Shown here: positions 1 through 8,597 of the stretch, one piece after another
Position numbering within the stretch: position 1 is the first letter of the stretch
How the letters are laid out: each line of letters begins with the position of its first letter
Source: an uncultured Bacteroidales bacterium
GTDB taxonomy: Bacteria > Bacteroidota > Bacteroidia > Bacteroidales > Paludibacteraceae
Assembly: GCA_946187695.1 (NCBI GenBank)
Contig: CAMHSB010000018.1
Location: 1 to 40,865 of the forward strand
Direction of reading: 5' to 3'
DNA length: 40,865 bases
Program-made: the position numbers and the translations under genes
The notes under the pieces: generated by a model
Databases searched by the model: none
What the model was told of the DNA's origin: nothing
The model's input: the letters and a program-made list of their open reading frames with translations, nothing else

Positions 1-306
1 GAGGGTATTAAGGTACAGATCTCCGGTCGTCTGAACGGCGCCGAGATCGCACGTAGCGAGATGTACAAAGAGGGTCGTACCCCGTTGCACACGCTGCGCG
101 CTGACATCGACTACTGCCACGTAGGTGCTATCACCAAGGTTGGTGTACTCGGTGTTAAGGTATGGATCTGCCGTGGAGAAGTGTATGGTAAGAAAGACTT
201 GGCTCCGAACTTCTCGCAGAAGCAAGAGGCAGGCCGTCCCGGCATGGATCGTCGTGAGGGCCGCGGAGATCGCAAGGGCTTCCGCCGCAACAAAAAACAA
301 AATTAA
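1..306 (+). CDS. rpsC: 30S ribosomal protein S3, C-terminal part
   Basis: The window opens inside this gene; only the last 101 codons are present and the reading frame is open from base 1. The visible part is the S3 C-terminal domain, with the landmarks [12 protein letters not shown], the HTLRADIDY stretch and [10 protein letters not shown], followed by the short basic tail usual in Bacteroidetes S3. S3 lies at the mRNA entry channel of the small subunit. It is followed 30 bp later by rplP, the normal S10-operon order. The missing N-terminal KH domain lies upstream of the window. Confidence 0.98.
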   Translation, partial: EGIKVQISGRLNGAEIARSEMYKEGRTPLHTLRADIDYCHVGAITKVGVLGVKVWICRGEVYGKKDLAPNFSQKQEAGRPGMDRREGRGDRKGFRRNKKQN

Positions 307-336
307 TGTTTAACCGATTTGTAGATTAGAACAGTT

Positions 337-768
337 ATGTTACAACCTAAGAAAACAAAATTCCGCCGTTGCCAAAAAGGCCGCATCAAGGGCTTCGCTC
401 ACCGCGGTCAGGAGTTGGCATTCGGTTCGTTCGGTATCAAGAGTTTGGGTACCGTATGGTTGACCGGTCGTCAAATCGAGGCAGCCCGTATCGCCGTAAC
501 CCGTTATATGCAACGTCAAGGTCAGGTTTGGATCCGTGTATTCCCGGACAAGCCGATCACCAAGAAACCGTTGGATGTCCGTATGGGTAAAGGTAAAGGT
601 GCTCCGGAAGGCTTCGTAGTACCATTGGAACCCGGTCGTATCATCTTCGAGGTAGAGGGCGTAAGCTACGATGTAGCAAAAGAGGCATTGCGTCTCGCCG
701 CTCAAAAGCTGCCTGTGACCACTAAATTTGTCGTAAGACGTGATTACGACGCAACACAAAATGCTTAA
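337..768 (+). CDS. rplP: 50S ribosomal protein L16
   Basis: A 143-residue protein, close to the usual L16 length. It opens [16 protein letters not shown], the family's N-terminal signature, followed by the [14 protein letters not shown] segment. The [20 protein letters not shown] loop near residues 69-88 is the most conserved part of L16, which binds 23S rRNA near the A-site tRNA elbow. It sits between rpsC and rpmC (8 bp gap), so it is co-transcribed with them. Confidence 0.98.
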   Translation: MLQPKKTKFRRCQKGRIKGFAHRGQELAFGSFGIKSLGTVWLTGRQIEAARIAVTRYMQRQGQVWIRVFPDKPITKKPLDVRMGKGKGAPEGFVVPLEPGRIIFEVEGVSYDVAKEALRLAAQKLPVTTKFVVRRDYDATQNA

Positions 769-776
769 TTTGGATT

Positions 777-971
777 ATGAAAACAGCTGAAATCAAAGAA
801 TTAACGACTGCTGAACTCCAGGAGCGTCTGGCAGCAGAGAAAGAGGCGCTGGTACGTCTCAAGTTAAATCACAGCATTTCTCCGCTTGACAATCCGTTGC
901 AAATTAAGGCTGCGCGTCGTAATATCGCTCGCCTTGCAACTGAATTGCGTGCAAGAGAAATTAACAAGTAA
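777..971 (+). CDS. rpmC: 50S ribosomal protein L29
   Basis: A 64-residue, mostly helical protein with the L29 pattern: an N-terminal KTAEIKELTTAELQERL helix, a central KLNHSISPLDNPLQIK turn and a C-terminal ARRNIARLATELRAREI helix. L29 sits at the polypeptide exit tunnel beside L23. It starts at ATG 777, eight bases after the rplP stop, and rpsQ follows 15 bp later. Confidence 0.97.
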   Translation: MKTAEIKELTTAELQERLAAEKEALVRLKLNHSISPLDNPLQIKAARRNIARLATELRAREINK

Positions 972-986
972 AAAACGACAAAGACA

Positions 987-1241
987 ATGGAAAGAAATCT
1001 TAGAAAAGAGCGCGTGGGCGTAGTTGTTTCCAACAAGATGGAGAAGACCATCGTGGTCGCTGTTCGTTGGAAAGAGAAACACCCCATCTATGGCAAGTTT
1101 GTCAATAAAACTCGCAAGTTCCATGTTCATGACGAGAAGAACGAGGCAGGTATCGGCGATACCGTACGCATCATGGAGACTCGTCCGTTGAGCAAGACCG
1201 TGCGTTGGCGTTTAACTCAAATTATCGAAAGGGCTAAGTAA
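987..1241 (+). CDS. rpsQ: 30S ribosomal protein S17
   Basis: An 84-residue S17. It shows the OB-fold landmarks [21 protein letters not shown], split by a loop from [22 protein letters not shown], and ends with the conserved [12 protein letters not shown] segment. S17 is a primary 16S rRNA binding protein. It is separated by only 2 bp from rplN, which suggests translational coupling. Confidence 0.97.
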   Translation: MERNLRKERVGVVVSNKMEKTIVVAVRWKEKHPIYGKFVNKTRKFHVHDEKNEAGIGDTVRIMETRPLSKTVRWRLTQIIERAK

Positions 1242-1243
1242 TT

Positions 1244-1609
1244 ATGGTACAACAAGAATCTCGTCTCACAGTATGTGACAACAGCGGTGCAAAGCAAGCA
1301 CTCGTTATCCGTGTTCTTGGTGGAACCAAGAAACGTTACGCCAGCCTGGGCGATACGATCGTAGTAGCCGTTAAGGGCGTTATCCCTTCGAGCGATATCA
1401 AGGATGGTACGGTTAGCCGCGCTATCGTAGTTCGTACGAAGAAAGAGGTACGTCGTGCTGACGGTAGTTACATCCGCTTTGATGACAACGCATGCGTGTT
1501 GATCACCAACGCCGGTGAACTCCGTGGCAGCCGTATCTTCGGTCCGGTGGCTCGTGAGCTGCGTCAAACAAACATGAAAATTATTTCTCTGGCACCTGAA
1601 GTGCTCTAA
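1244..1609 (+). CDS. rplN: 50S ribosomal protein L14
   Basis: A 121-residue protein, the normal L14 length. It opens [17 protein letters not shown], the family signature, and carries [13 protein letters not shown] and the FDDNACVLI segment, ending in [18 protein letters not shown]14 lies at the subunit interface and contacts 16S rRNA helix 14. It is followed after 20 bp by rplX. Confidence 0.98.
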   Translation: MVQQESRLTVCDNSGAKQALVIRVLGGTKKRYASLGDTIVVAVKGVIPSSDIKDGTVSRAIVVRTKKEVRRADGSYIRFDDNACVLITNAGELRGSRIFGPVARELRQTNMKIISLAPEVL

Positions 1610-1629
1610 TCATCTAAAACGTTACAGTA

Positions 1630-1938
1630 ATGGCAAAATTACATATCAAAAAGGGTGATACCGTTTACGTAAACGCAGGTGCTTCGAAGGGTCAGACCGG
1701 CCGCGTGCTGGAAGTGATCGTTGACAAGCAACGTGCTATCGTAGAAGGCGTCAACATGGTATCGAAGAGTACCAAGCCCAACGCAAAGAATCCGCAAGGC
1801 GGAATCGTTAAACAGGAAGCTCCTATCCATATCTCGAACCTCAACGTAGTTGAGAACGGCAAACCGGTACGTGTTGGCCGCGTGCAGAAGGATGGCAAGC
1901 TCGTTCGTGTATCTAAAAAAACCGGTAAGGAGATCTGA
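1630..1938 (+). CDS. rplX: 50S ribosomal protein L24
   Basis: A 102-residue L24. The KOW motif is at the N terminus ([20 protein letters not shown], residues 5-24), followed by the [20 protein letters not shown] loop that reaches the exit tunnel. L24 is one of the assembly-initiating proteins of the large subunit. It ends two bases before rplE. Confidence 0.97.
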   Translation: MAKLHIKKGDTVYVNAGASKGQTGRVLEVIVDKQRAIVEGVNMVSKSTKPNAKNPQGGIVKQEAPIHISNLNVVENGKPVRVGRVQKDGKLVRVSKKTGKEI

Positions 1939-1940
1939 TT

Positions 1941-2483
1941 ATGAATACAGCAAGTCTGAAGCAAGATTATCAGGAGCGCATCGTGCCCATCCTGATGAAG
2001 GAGTTCAACTACACTACTGTTATGCAGTGCCCGAAACTCCAGAAGATCGTCCTCAACCAGGGTCTGGGCGAGGCTGTAGCCGACAAGAAGATCATCGAGG
2101 TCGCTCTCCAGGAGATGACCGCTATCGCTGGTCAGAAAGCAGTGGCAACTGTTTCGAAGAAAGATATCGCTAACTTCAAGGTTCGTAAGCAAATGCCGAT
2201 CGGTGTTCGCGTTACCCTCCGCGGTCAGCAGATGTATGAGTTCCTCGAGCGTCTCGTTCGCGTAGCTCTGCCGCGTATCCGCGACTTCAAAGGTATCGAG
2301 AACAAGATGGACGGCCGCGGTAACTACACCTTGGGTATCACCGAGCAGATCATCTTCCCTGAAATTAACATTGATAACATCACCAAACTGCTGGGTATGA
2401 ACATCACGTTCGTCACCACAGCTAAAACCGATGAGGAGGGCTTCGCACTCCTGCGTGAGTTTGGTTTACCGTTTAAAAAGTAA
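1941..2483 (+). CDS. rplE: 50S ribosomal protein L5
   Basis: A 180-residue L5 of normal length. Landmarks are [16 protein letters not shown], the [19 protein letters not shown] region and a C-terminal [16 protein letters not shown] motif. L5 belongs to the 5S rRNP and contacts P-site tRNA. The neighbours rplX (2 bp) and rpsN (8 bp) are so close that these genes are probably translationally coupled. Confidence 0.98.
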   Translation: MNTASLKQDYQERIVPILMKEFNYTTVMQCPKLQKIVLNQGLGEAVADKKIIEVALQEMTAIAGQKAVATVSKKDIANFKVRKQMPIGVRVTLRGQQMYEFLERLVRVALPRIRDFKGIENKMDGRGNYTLGITEQIIFPEINIDNITKLLGMNITFVTTAKTDEEGFALLREFGLPFKK

Positions 2484-2491
2484 TTCAGACT

Positions 2492-2761
2492 ATGGCAAAA
2501 GAATCAATGAAAGCCCGCGAGGTAAAACGCGCTAAATTGGTTGCTAAATACGCAGCCAAGCGTGCACAACTCCTCAAGGATGGTGACTATGTAGGGCTCC
2601 AGGCCCTTCCGAAGAACGCAAGTCCGGTTCGTCTGCACAACCGTTGCAAAATGACCGGTCGTCCGAAAGGATACATGCGTGCATTCGGTCTCAGCCGTAT
2701 TCAATTCCGTGAGATGGCCTCCAAAGGTCTGATCCCGGGCGTAAAGAAAGCGAGCTGGTAA
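2492..2761 (+). CDS. rpsN: 30S ribosomal protein S14, zinc-independent form
   Basis: An 89-residue S14. It has the conserved C-terminal half ([20 protein letters not shown], then [20 protein letters not shown]) but lacks the paired CxxC motifs of the short zinc form; only one Cys is visible, at about residue 54. It is therefore the longer zinc-free (C-minus) type. L36 downstream is also zinc-free, which fits a lineage that has removed zinc from these proteins. A 58-bp gap with a small hairpin follows. Confidence 0.96.
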   Translation: MAKESMKAREVKRAKLVAKYAAKRAQLLKDGDYVGLQALPKNASPVRLHNRCKMTGRPKGYMRAFGLSRIQFREMASKGLIPGVKKASW

Positions 2762-2782
2762 AATTAACATTATTAAATATTG

Positions 2783-2797
2783 TCCCGACAGGCGGGA
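2783..2797 (+). other. Small hairpin between rpsN and rpsH
   Basis: TCCCG and CGGGA pair around a 5-base loop in the only sizeable gap of the spc segment. It is followed by TTAATTT rather than a clean T run, so it is at most a weak terminator or a processing or pause site. No promoter-like TAnnTTTG follows it. Confidence 0.4.
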
Positions 2798-2819
2798 TTA
2801 ATTTAACAACAAAAAAACA

Positions 2820-3215
2820 ATGACAGATCCTATTGCAGATTACCTCACTCGATTGAGGAATGCTATCAAAGCCGGCCACCGTGTGGTTGAAGTACCGGCT
2901 TCGAATCTGAAGAAGGAGATCACTCGCATCTTGTTCGAGAAGGGTTATATCCTCTCGTACAAGTTTGTCGAGGATGGTCCTCAGGGCACTATCAAGATTG
3001 CCCTTAAGTATGATCCGCTGAACAAAGTGAACGCGATCAAGTGTTTGAAACGAGTATCCACCCCGGGTCTCCGTAAGTATGTAGGCTATCGCGAGATGCC
3101 GCGCGTACTCAACGGCCTCGGTATCGCTATCCTTTCGACCTCGAAAGGCGTGATGACCAACAAAGAAGCGTTGGCTCAACAGCTCGGTGGTGAAGTGTTG
3201 TGTTACGTTTATTAA
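2820..3215 (+). CDS. rpsH: 30S ribosomal protein S8
   Basis: A 131-residue S8 that starts MTDPIADYLTRLRNAIKAGH, the family signature. It carries the KKEITRILFEKGYI segment and the C-terminal RVLNGLGIAILSTSKGVMTN rRNA-binding motif. S8 is a central-domain 16S rRNA binder. In E. coli it also represses the spc operon; whether it does so here cannot be read from this sequence. Confidence 0.98.
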   Translation: MTDPIADYLTRLRNAIKAGHRVVEVPASNLKKEITRILFEKGYILSYKFVEDGPQGTIKIALKYDPLNKVNAIKCLKRVSTPGLRKYVGYREMPRVLNGLGIAILSTSKGVMTNKEALAQQLGGEVLCYVY

Positions 3216-3230
3216 TAAGGAGGAACAGCT

Positions 3231-3788
3231 ATGTCAAGAATTGGAAAACTTCCTATCGCTATCCCCGCAGGTGTTACCGTTACGGTAAGCCCGGAGAACG
3301 TAGTGACCGTTAAGGGTCCGAAAGGTGAGCTCAGCCAGGCTGTTGATCCCCTGATCACCGTAACCGTAGAAGACGGCGTTTGCCACGTTACCCGTCCGAA
3401 CGACGAGAAAGAGGCACGCGCTAAACACGGATTGTATCGCGCTTTGATTCATAACATGGTCGTTGGCTGCAGCGAGGGTTACAAGAAGACTCTTGAACTC
3501 GTCGGTGTAGGTTACCGTGTAGAGCTCGCTCAGCCGCAAGTGCTGAACTTCTCCCTCGGTTATACGCACCCCATCTATCTCGGCTTGCCGAAAGAGGTGA
3601 AGGTAGAGACCAAGTCGGAGCGTAACCAGAACCCGCTCGTAATGCTCGAGTCCGCTGACAAGCAGCTTCTTGGCCAGGTATGCGCTAAGATCCGCTCGTT
3701 CCGCAAACCGGAGCCGTACAAGGGTAAGGGTGTTAAGTTCCAAGGTGAAATCGTACGTCGTAAAGCTGGTAAGTCGGCTGGTAAATAA
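3231..3788 (+). CDS. rplF: 50S ribosomal protein L6
   Basis: A 185-residue L6 built of two similar alpha/beta domains. It opens MSRIGKLPIAIPAGVTV and contains VTVKGPKGELSQ near residue 27. The second domain carries LELVGVGYRVE and the C-terminal KIRSFRKPEPYKGKGVKF motif. The start at 3231 is preceded by an unusually good Shine-Dalgarno sequence, AAGGAGG at 3217-3223, seven bases from the ATG. Most other genes of the operon lack such a site. Confidence 0.98.
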   Translation: MSRIGKLPIAIPAGVTVTVSPENVVTVKGPKGELSQAVDPLITVTVEDGVCHVTRPNDEKEARAKHGLYRALIHNMVVGCSEGYKKTLELVGVGYRVELAQPQVLNFSLGYTHPIYLGLPKEVKVETKSERNQNPLVMLESADKQLLGQVCAKIRSFRKPEPYKGKGVKFQGEIVRRKAGKSAGK

Positions 3789-3807
3789 TTAGAAAGGAAA
3801 AAAGTTT

Positions 3808-4152
3808 ATGATTAAGAAAATCGCACGTCGCCTTAAAATCAAGGCATCGATCCGTACCAAAGTGAATGGTACTGCAGAGCGTCCTCGTCTGACGGTTTTC
3901 CGTTCTAACAGCCAGATTTACGCTCAGGTGATCAACGACTTGGAGGGTAAGACCCTCGCAAGCGCATCATCGCTCGCTATCAAAGACAAACTGACCAAGA
4001 CCGAGAAAGCCGCTGAGGTAGGTAAACTCATCGCAGCTGCTGCTATCAAGGCCGGTGTCAATGAAGTAGTATTTGACCGTAACGGTTACCTGTACCACGG
4101 TCGTGTTAAAGCTCTCGCTGACGCAGCTCGCGAGGCAGGTCTCAAATTCTAA
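3808..4152 (+). CDS. rplR: 50S ribosomal protein L18
   Basis: A 114-residue L18. Visible landmarks are [39 protein letters not shown] and the C-terminal [20 protein letters not shown] motif. L18 binds 5S rRNA together with L5 and L25. It is spaced 12 bp from rpsE, as in the standard spc operon. Confidence 0.98.
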   Translation: MIKKIARRLKIKASIRTKVNGTAERPRLTVFRSNSQIYAQVINDLEGKTLASASSLAIKDKLTKTEKAAEVGKLIAAAAIKAGVNEVVFDRNGYLYHGRVKALADAAREAGLKF

Positions 4153-4164
4153 TAAATTACGACA

Positions 4165-4671
4165 ATGCAAAGAGTTAAATCAACACAAGACCTCGAGCTC
4201 AAGGAGCGTCTGGTCGCTGTCAACCGCGTAACGAAAGTTACCAAGGGTGGACGTACTTTCACTTTCGCAGCTATCGTAGTTGTTGGAAATGAAGATGGTA
4301 TTGTAGGTTACGGTTTGGGTAAAGCAGGTGAGGTGGCTGCCGCTATGCAGAAAGCTACTGAGGCTGCCAAGAAGAACCTCATCCAGGTGCCTGTTCTCAA
4401 GGGTACTATCCCTCACGAGCAGTTCGCTAAGTTCGGTGGTTCGCAGGTTTACATCCAGCCCGCTACGCACGGTACCGGAGTAAAAGCCGGTGGTGCTATG
4501 CGTGCCGTTCTGGAGTCTGCAGGCGTTCACGACGTATTGGCGAAATCCAAAGGTTCGTCCAACCCCCACAACCTCGTCAAAGCTACTATCCAAGCTCTCG
4601 CTGAACTGCGTGACGCTCGTACCGTAGCTGCTAACCGTGGCGTAAGCCTCTCTACAGTGTTTAACGGATAA
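4165..4671 (+). CDS. rpsE: 30S ribosomal protein S5
   Basis: A 168-residue S5. It has the N-terminal double-stranded-RNA-binding-like domain ([20 protein letters not shown]) and the [17 protein letters not shown] segment. The C-terminal domain carries [20 protein letters not shown]5 lies at the mRNA entry site and affects decoding fidelity. The next gene, rpmD, begins 14 bp after its stop. Confidence 0.98.
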   Translation: MQRVKSTQDLELKERLVAVNRVTKVTKGGRTFTFAAIVVVGNEDGIVGYGLGKAGEVAAAMQKATEAAKKNLIQVPVLKGTIPHEQFAKFGGSQVYIQPATHGTGVKAGGAMRAVLESAGVHDVLAKSKGSSNPHNLVKATIQALAELRDARTVAANRGVSLSTVFNG

Positions 4672-4685
4672 ATTCTTCTACAACT

Positions 4686-4862
4686 ATGGCAAAGATTAAA
4701 ATTCAACAAGTACGCAGTACTATCAAATGTCCGAAGGTGCAGAAGGAAACCATGCAAGCGCTGGGTCTGCGCAAGATGAACGCAGTCGTTGAGCACGAAG
4801 CTACTCCCGCTATCCTGGGAATGGTAGAGAAGGTAAAGCACCTTGTTAAAGTTATTGACTAA
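4686..4862 (+). CDS. rpmD: 50S ribosomal protein L30
   Basis: A 58-codon gene. The protein starts MAKIKIQQVRSTIKCPKVQK, has the GLRKMNAVVEHEATPAILGM core and ends in the VKHLVKVID strand typical of bacterial L30. The ATG is 14 bp after rpsE and the TAA is 21 bp before rplO, the canonical S5-L30-L15 order. Confidence 0.96.
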   Translation: MAKIKIQQVRSTIKCPKVQKETMQALGLRKMNAVVEHEATPAILGMVEKVKHLVKVID

Positions 4863-4883
4863 CCCTAAAACGAAATTGACATT

Positions 4884-5330
4884 ATGGAATTGAATAATTT
4901 AACCCCTGCTGCTGGTTCGGTTAAGACCGCTAAGCGTGTCGGCCGTGGCGCAGGTTCGGGCCTCGGTGGAACTTCCACACGCGGTCACAAGGGTGCTAAG
5001 TCGCGCTCCGGTTACAGCAAGAAAATCGGTTTCGAAGGTGGTCAGATGCCTATGCAGCGTCGTCTGCCGAAGTTCGGTTTCAAGAACATCAACCGTGTTG
5101 AGTACAAAGCAATCAACCTCGCTACCCTCCAGGCTCTCGCTGAGGCTAAGAAACTGGAGAAGATCGGTTTGGTTGAACTCCACGAGGCTGGTTTCATCTC
5201 CAAAACCCAACTCGTTAAGATCCTGGGTAATGGCGAACTGAAAGCTAAACTGACCGTGCAGGCTAACGCTTTCTCCAAGAAAGCCGAGGAAGCTATCCTC
5301 GCAGCCGGTGGCACTATCGAGAAAATTTAA
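4884..5330 (+). CDS. rplO: 50S ribosomal protein L15
   Basis: A 148-residue L15. The basic glycine-rich N-terminal extension that threads into 23S rRNA is clear (GRGAGSGLGGTSTRGHKGAK), followed by FEGGQMPMQRRLPKFGF. The compact C-terminal domain has KILGNGELKAKLTVQANAFS. The 73-bp gap to secY contains an 8-bp tandem repeat. Confidence 0.98.
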   Translation: MELNNLTPAAGSVKTAKRVGRGAGSGLGGTSTRGHKGAKSRSGYSKKIGFEGGQMPMQRRLPKFGFKNINRVEYKAINLATLQALAEAKKLEKIGLVELHEAGFISKTQLVKILGNGELKAKLTVQANAFSKKAEEAILAAGGTIEKI

Positions 5331-5357
5331 TTAACAATCGATTAAAAAAACTTCGTG

Positions 5358-5389
5358 GTCACGTAATCACGAGATCACGTGATCACGAA
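5358..5389 (+). repeat. 8-bp tandem repeat (RTCACGNR) x4, rplO-secY gap
   Basis: Four consecutive octamers, gTCACGta, aTCACGag, aTCACGtg and aTCACGaa, fill the gap between rplO and secY. The third and fourth together contain the 12-bp palindrome GATCACGTGATC, so this stretch can also fold on itself. It lacks a T tract, so I do not call it a terminator. Confidence 0.8.
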
Positions 5390-5403
5390 AAATCGACAAA
5401 GTT

Positions 5404-6744
5404 ATGAAACTGATTGAAACATGTAAAAATATCTGGAAGATCGAGGACCTCCGCAATCGTCTGCTGACCACGGCTCTGTTCGTGCTCATCTATCGTTTCG
5501 GTTCGTTCATCGTTCTCCCGGGTATTGACCCAACAGCCTTGACTGCCCTCAAGGGTCAGACGGCTGGTGGTCTGATGGCGCTCTTGGATATGTTCTCCGG
5601 TGGAGCCTTCTCCAATGCGTCTATCTTCGCCCTGGGTATTATGCCGTACATCTCTGCTTCGATCGTAATCCAGCTGCTCTCTATCGCAGTGCCTTACTTC
5701 CAGAAGATGCAGAAAGAAGGCGAGTCCGGACGTCAGAAGATGAACCAGATCACGCGCTATCTGACTGTGGCTATTCTGCTCTTCCAGGGACCGAGCTATC
5801 TCGTTAACCTCTCCGTGCAGATGGCGCAAGCAGGACAGCCGCTGGCTATCGGACTCAACTGGTTCACTATCTCATCGACCATCCTCCTCTGCGCGGGCTC
5901 TATGTTCGTCATGTGGCTGGGTGAGCGCATCACCGACCGCGGTGTTGGAAACGGTATTTCCTTCATCATCTTGATCGGTATCATCGCTCGTCTCCCGGGT
6001 GCATTTGTTCAGGAGTTCTCCAGCCGTCTCAACGACGCCGGTGGTGGTCTGATCGTGTTCCTGTTGGAGGTCGTTATCCTCCTCCTCGTGTTTGCTTTCG
6101 CAATCATGTTGGTGCAGGGTACACGTCGTATTCCGGTGCAATACGCAAAGCGTATCCAGGGTAATAAGCAATATGGCGGTGTACGTCAGTACATTCCTCT
6201 CAAGGTCAATGCTGCTAACGTGATGCCGATCATCTTCGCACAAGCTATCATGTTCATCCCTATCGCTATCGTAGGTTTCCGTGCTTCGGAGTCCAATGCC
6301 TTCGTACAAGCGTTCATGGATAACAATGGCTTCTGGTACAACTTCGTATTCGCACTGCTCATCATCGCTTTCACCTATTTCTACACCGCGATCATCATTA
6401 ATCCGGTTCAGATGGCAGAGAACCTGAAGCTGAACAACGGATTCATTCCGGGTGTGAAACCGGGTAAGAAAACGGCTGAGTATATCGATACTATCATGAG
6501 CCGCATCACGTTGCCGGGCTCTATCCTGCTCGCTATCATCGCTATCCTGCCGGCGTTCGCGCGCCTGTTCGGCGTGTCGATGGGCTTTGCACAGTTCTTC
6601 GGCGGTACGTCCCTGCTCATCATGGTAGGCGTTATATTGGATACTTTGCAGCAGATTGAGAGCCACCTCCTGATGCGTCACTATGACGGATTCTTCGAGT
6701 CCGGCATGCGTATCAAAGGCCGCTCCGGTGCTATGGCTTACTAA
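5404..6744 (+). CDS. secY: Protein translocase subunit SecY
   Basis: A 446-residue polytopic membrane protein, the channel subunit of the SecYEG translocon. The N terminus has IWKIEDLRNRLLTTALFVLI (first membrane segment). The plug region follows, with GGLMALLDMFSGGAFSNASIF, then ALGIMPYISASIVIQLL. About ten hydrophobic segments can be seen. The cytoplasmic loop GNKQYGGVRQYIPLKVNAAN and the C-terminal loop ENLKLNNGFIPGVKPGKKTA are the family's ribosome-docking and SecA-contact regions. It is encoded inside the ribosomal operon, as is normal. Confidence 0.98.
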   Translation: MKLIETCKNIWKIEDLRNRLLTTALFVLIYRFGSFIVLPGIDPTALTALKGQTAGGLMALLDMFSGGAFSNASIFALGIMPYISASIVIQLLSIAVPYFQKMQKEGESGRQKMNQITRYLTVAILLFQGPSYLVNLSVQMAQAGQPLAIGLNWFTISSTILLCAGSMFVMWLGERITDRGVGNGISFIILIGIIARLPGAFVQEFSSRLNDAGGGLIVFLLEVVILLLVFAFAIMLVQGTRRIPVQYAKRIQGNKQYGGVRQYIPLKVNAANVMPIIFAQAIMFIPIAIVGFRASESNAFVQAFMDNNGFWYNFVFALLIIAFTYFYTAIIINPVQMAENLKLNNGFIPGVKPGKKTAEYIDTIMSRITLPGSILLAIIAILPAFARLFGVSMGFAQFFGGTSLLIMVGVILDTLQQIESHLLMRHYDGFFESGMRIKGRSGAMAY

Positions 6745-6780
6745 TTTTGTCGGCTTAGGTGAATAAATTTGAAATCTCAA

Positions 6781-7566
6781 ATGATATTTCTTAAAACAGA
6801 CGAAGAAGTAGAGCTGATGCGGGCAAGCAACATCCTGCTTGGTAAGACCTATGCCGAAGTGGCAAAGGCTATCAAGCCGGGTGTTACTACCGCCCAACTG
6901 GATAAGATTGCCTACGAGTTCATCATGGACAACGGTGGACGACCCGCCTGCCTCGGTTACGAAGAGTACCCAGCTACCCTCTGTACTTCGGTCAACGAAG
7001 TGGTGGTACACGGCATTCCTTCGGACAAGGTCATCCTTAAGGAGGGCGACATCATCTCCATCGATTCGTCCATCGAACTCAACGGCTGGCACTCTGACAG
7101 CGCTTATACCTTCCCGGTGGGGGAGGTTTCACCCGAAGTTATGAAACTCCTTCGTACCACGAAAGAGGCGCTTTACCTTGGTGTCGAGCAGGCTGTCACG
7201 GGCAAACGCGTGGGCGATATCTCGTTCGCCATCCAGAACTACTGCGAGCGTGCAGGCTACGGCGTAGTACGCGAGTTCGTGGGACACGGTATCGGACGCG
7301 ATATGCACGAGGAACCCGATGTGTGCAACTATGGTCGCCGCGGAAACGGCATTGTCCTCAAGTCTGGTATGACGCTCGCTATCGAGCCGATGATTACCCT
7401 CGGACGTCGTAACGTCCTCATCGAGGAAGACGGCTGGACTGCGCGCACCATCGACCGCAAACCCGCCGCACATTATGAATTATCTGTGTGCGTGCGTAAC
7501 GGCAAAGCCGATATCTTATCCACTTTTGACTACATCCAACAGGTTTTGGGAGACAGATTCATCTAA
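6781..7566 (+). CDS. map: Type I methionine aminopeptidase
   Basis: A 261-residue enzyme that removes the initiator methionine co-translationally. The metal ligands of the pita-bread fold are visible: [19 protein letters not shown] (two Asp), the [14 protein letters not shown]is motif, the IEPMITLG Glu and the [20 protein letters not shown]lu near the end. I chose the ATG at 6781, giving [14 protein letters not shown], the usual family start. An in-frame TTG at 6769 would add only KSQ. Location between secY and infA is standard in Bacteroidetes. Confidence 0.96.
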   Translation: MIFLKTDEEVELMRASNILLGKTYAEVAKAIKPGVTTAQLDKIAYEFIMDNGGRPACLGYEEYPATLCTSVNEVVVHGIPSDKVILKEGDIISIDSSIELNGWHSDSAYTFPVGEVSPEVMKLLRTTKEALYLGVEQAVTGKRVGDISFAIQNYCERAGYGVVREFVGHGIGRDMHEEPDVCNYGRRGNGIVLKSGMTLAIEPMITLGRRNVLIEEDGWTARTIDRKPAAHYELSVCVRNGKADILSTFDYIQQVLGDRFI

Positions 7567-7595
7567 GTTTAACAAATAGTAAACCCATTAAGCTT

Positions 7596-7814
7596 ATGGC
7601 AAAACAAGACAGCATCGAAGTAGATGGAACGGTAGTAGAGGCACTGTCCAACGCTATGTTCCGCGTACAACTCGAGAACGGACCGCTCATCATCGCCCAC
7701 ATCTCCGGCAAGATGCGTATGCATTACATTAAGATCCTCGCCGGGGACCGCGTCAAAGTTGAAATGAGTCCGTACGACCTCACGAAAGGACGTATCTCCT
7801 TCCGCTACAAGTAA
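7596..7814 (+). CDS. infA: Translation initiation factor IF-1
   Basis: A 72-residue single OB-fold protein of exactly the usual IF-1 length: [40 protein letters not shown], then [22 protein letters not shown]-1 binds the A site during initiation. The gene is followed by a 103-bp gap with two hairpins before rpmJ. Confidence 0.98.
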   Translation: MAKQDSIEVDGTVVEALSNAMFRVQLENGPLIIAHISGKMRMHYIKILAGDRVKVEMSPYDLTKGRISFRYK

Positions 7815-7848
7815 ATTAACTAACAAAAAGAAATGAAGCCTTGAGCAA

Positions 7849-7879
7849 GTCGAGCGAAAGCTTGCTTTCGCAGCTCGAC
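7849..7879 (+). other. Long hairpin in the infA-rpmJ gap
   Basis: The two arms GTCGAGC-GAAAG and CTTTC-GCA-GCTCGAC pair over 12 positions around a CTTG loop, with a small bulge. It is not followed directly by T residues. It could be an RNA processing, protein-binding or attenuation element controlling rpmJ and the alpha segment; the sequence alone does not decide. Confidence 0.6.
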
Positions 7880-7898
7880 GCAGCCAAGACTCCATAAG

Positions 7899-7914
7899 AA
7901 AAACCCGAGTTTTT
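7899..7914 (+). terminator. Terminator-like hairpin just before rpmJ
   Basis: AAAAAC and GTTTTT pair around CCGA, ending three bases before the rpmJ ATG. The stem is weak (one GC pair). With the larger upstream hairpin it could act as an attenuator, or shape the rpmJ ribosome-binding region. Confidence 0.3.
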
Positions 7915-7917
7915 ATT

Positions 7918-8034
7918 ATGAAGGTTCGAGCATCAATTAAAAAACGCAATGCCGATTGCAAAATTGTACGTCGCAAAGGGCACTTGTATGTAATCAACAA
8001 GAAGGATCCGAAAATGAAGATGCGTCAAGGATAA
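7918..8034 (+). CDS. rpmJ: 50S ribosomal protein L36, zinc-free form
   Basis: A 38-codon gene. The protein opens [20 protein letters not shown] and ends in the KMKMRQG tail, the standard L36 frame and length. Of the usual CCCH zinc ligands only Cys14 is kept; positions 11, 27 and 33 are Asn, Asn and Met, so it cannot bind zinc in the usual way. S14 in the same operon is also zinc-free. Confidence 0.96.
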   Translation: MKVRASIKKRNADCKIVRRKGHLYVINKKDPKMKMRQG

Positions 8035-8073
8035 GCGCATTTCCTTCGAAAATTTATCCACGTTATTAATCGT

Positions 8074-8094
8074 AATTTTTAATTTTTAATTTTT
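8074..8094 (+). repeat. 7-bp tandem repeat AATTTTT x3 before rpsM
   Basis: Three exact copies of AATTTTT followed by a partial AATT lie in the 74-bp gap between rpmJ and rpsM. The same unit recurs after rpoA and after rplQ. Confidence 0.85.
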
Positions 8095-8108
8095 AATTAC
8101 AAATATTT

Positions 8109-8489
8109 ATGGCTATAAGAATTGTCGGTGTAGATATACCGCAGAACAAATGTGGCGAAGTCAGTCTGACTTATATCTACGGAATAGGTCGTTCAAGCGC
8201 AAAGAAAATTCTCGCAGAGGCAGGCATTGACCCAAGCATCAAGGTAGAGAATTGGACGGATGACCAAGCAGCTAAAGTCCGTGAGATCATCGGTGCTAAA
8301 TTCAAAGTAGAAGGTGATCTTCGTTCGGAAATACAATTGAACATCAAACGCTTGATGGATATCGGTTGTTACCGTGGTGTACGTCACCGTATCGGTCTTC
8401 CCGTTCGTGGACAGAGCACCAAGAACAACGCCCGCACGCGCAAGGGACGTAAGAAAACTGTTGCAAACAAAAAGAAAGCAACGAAATAA
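8109..8489 (+). CDS. rpsM: 30S ribosomal protein S13
   Basis: A 126-residue S13. It has the N-terminal helix-two-turn-helix ([20 protein letters not shown], then [20 protein letters not shown]) and the conserved [20 protein letters not shown] segment. The basic tail runs between head and body of the small subunit and contacts P-site tRNA. It is followed by a 108-bp gap carrying a heptad repeat before rpsK. Confidence 0.98.
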   Translation: MAIRIVGVDIPQNKCGEVSLTYIYGIGRSSAKKILAEAGIDPSIKVENWTDDQAAKVREIIGAKFKVEGDLRSEIQLNIKRLMDIGCYRGVRHRIGLPVRGQSTKNNARTRKGRKKTVANKKKATK

Positions 8490-8547
8490 TCGTTCCTTAG
8501 GGATAAGAAGTAATGTTAAACCGAGTCTGAAGGTCGCAGCGTAGTCT

Positions 8548-8575
8548 CTAACGACTAACGACTAACGACCAACGA
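8548..8575 (+). repeat. 7-bp tandem repeat CTAACGA x4 before rpsK
   Basis: CTAACGA occurs three times exactly and then as CCAACGA. It occupies the end of the rpsM-rpsK gap. The unit length matches the AATTTTT arrays although the sequence differs. Confidence 0.85.
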
Positions 8576-8597
8576 CAAAAATAATCTATCAAGTATT

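Noticed and set aside
5358..5389. RTCACG repeat considered as a terminator before secY
   Set aside because: No T tract follows, and secY must be transcribed with the operon. The palindrome comes from the repeat itself.
6769..6780. TTG start for map
   Set aside because: It would add only four residues before MIFLKTDEE, the usual start in the family, and an ATG is available there.
5872..7092. Long reverse-strand open frame (406 codons) opposite secY and map
   Set aside because: It lies entirely opposite two certain genes and its translation is rich in Asp/Glu/His/Arg runs without a recognisable domain, typical of a shadow frame from biased codon use.
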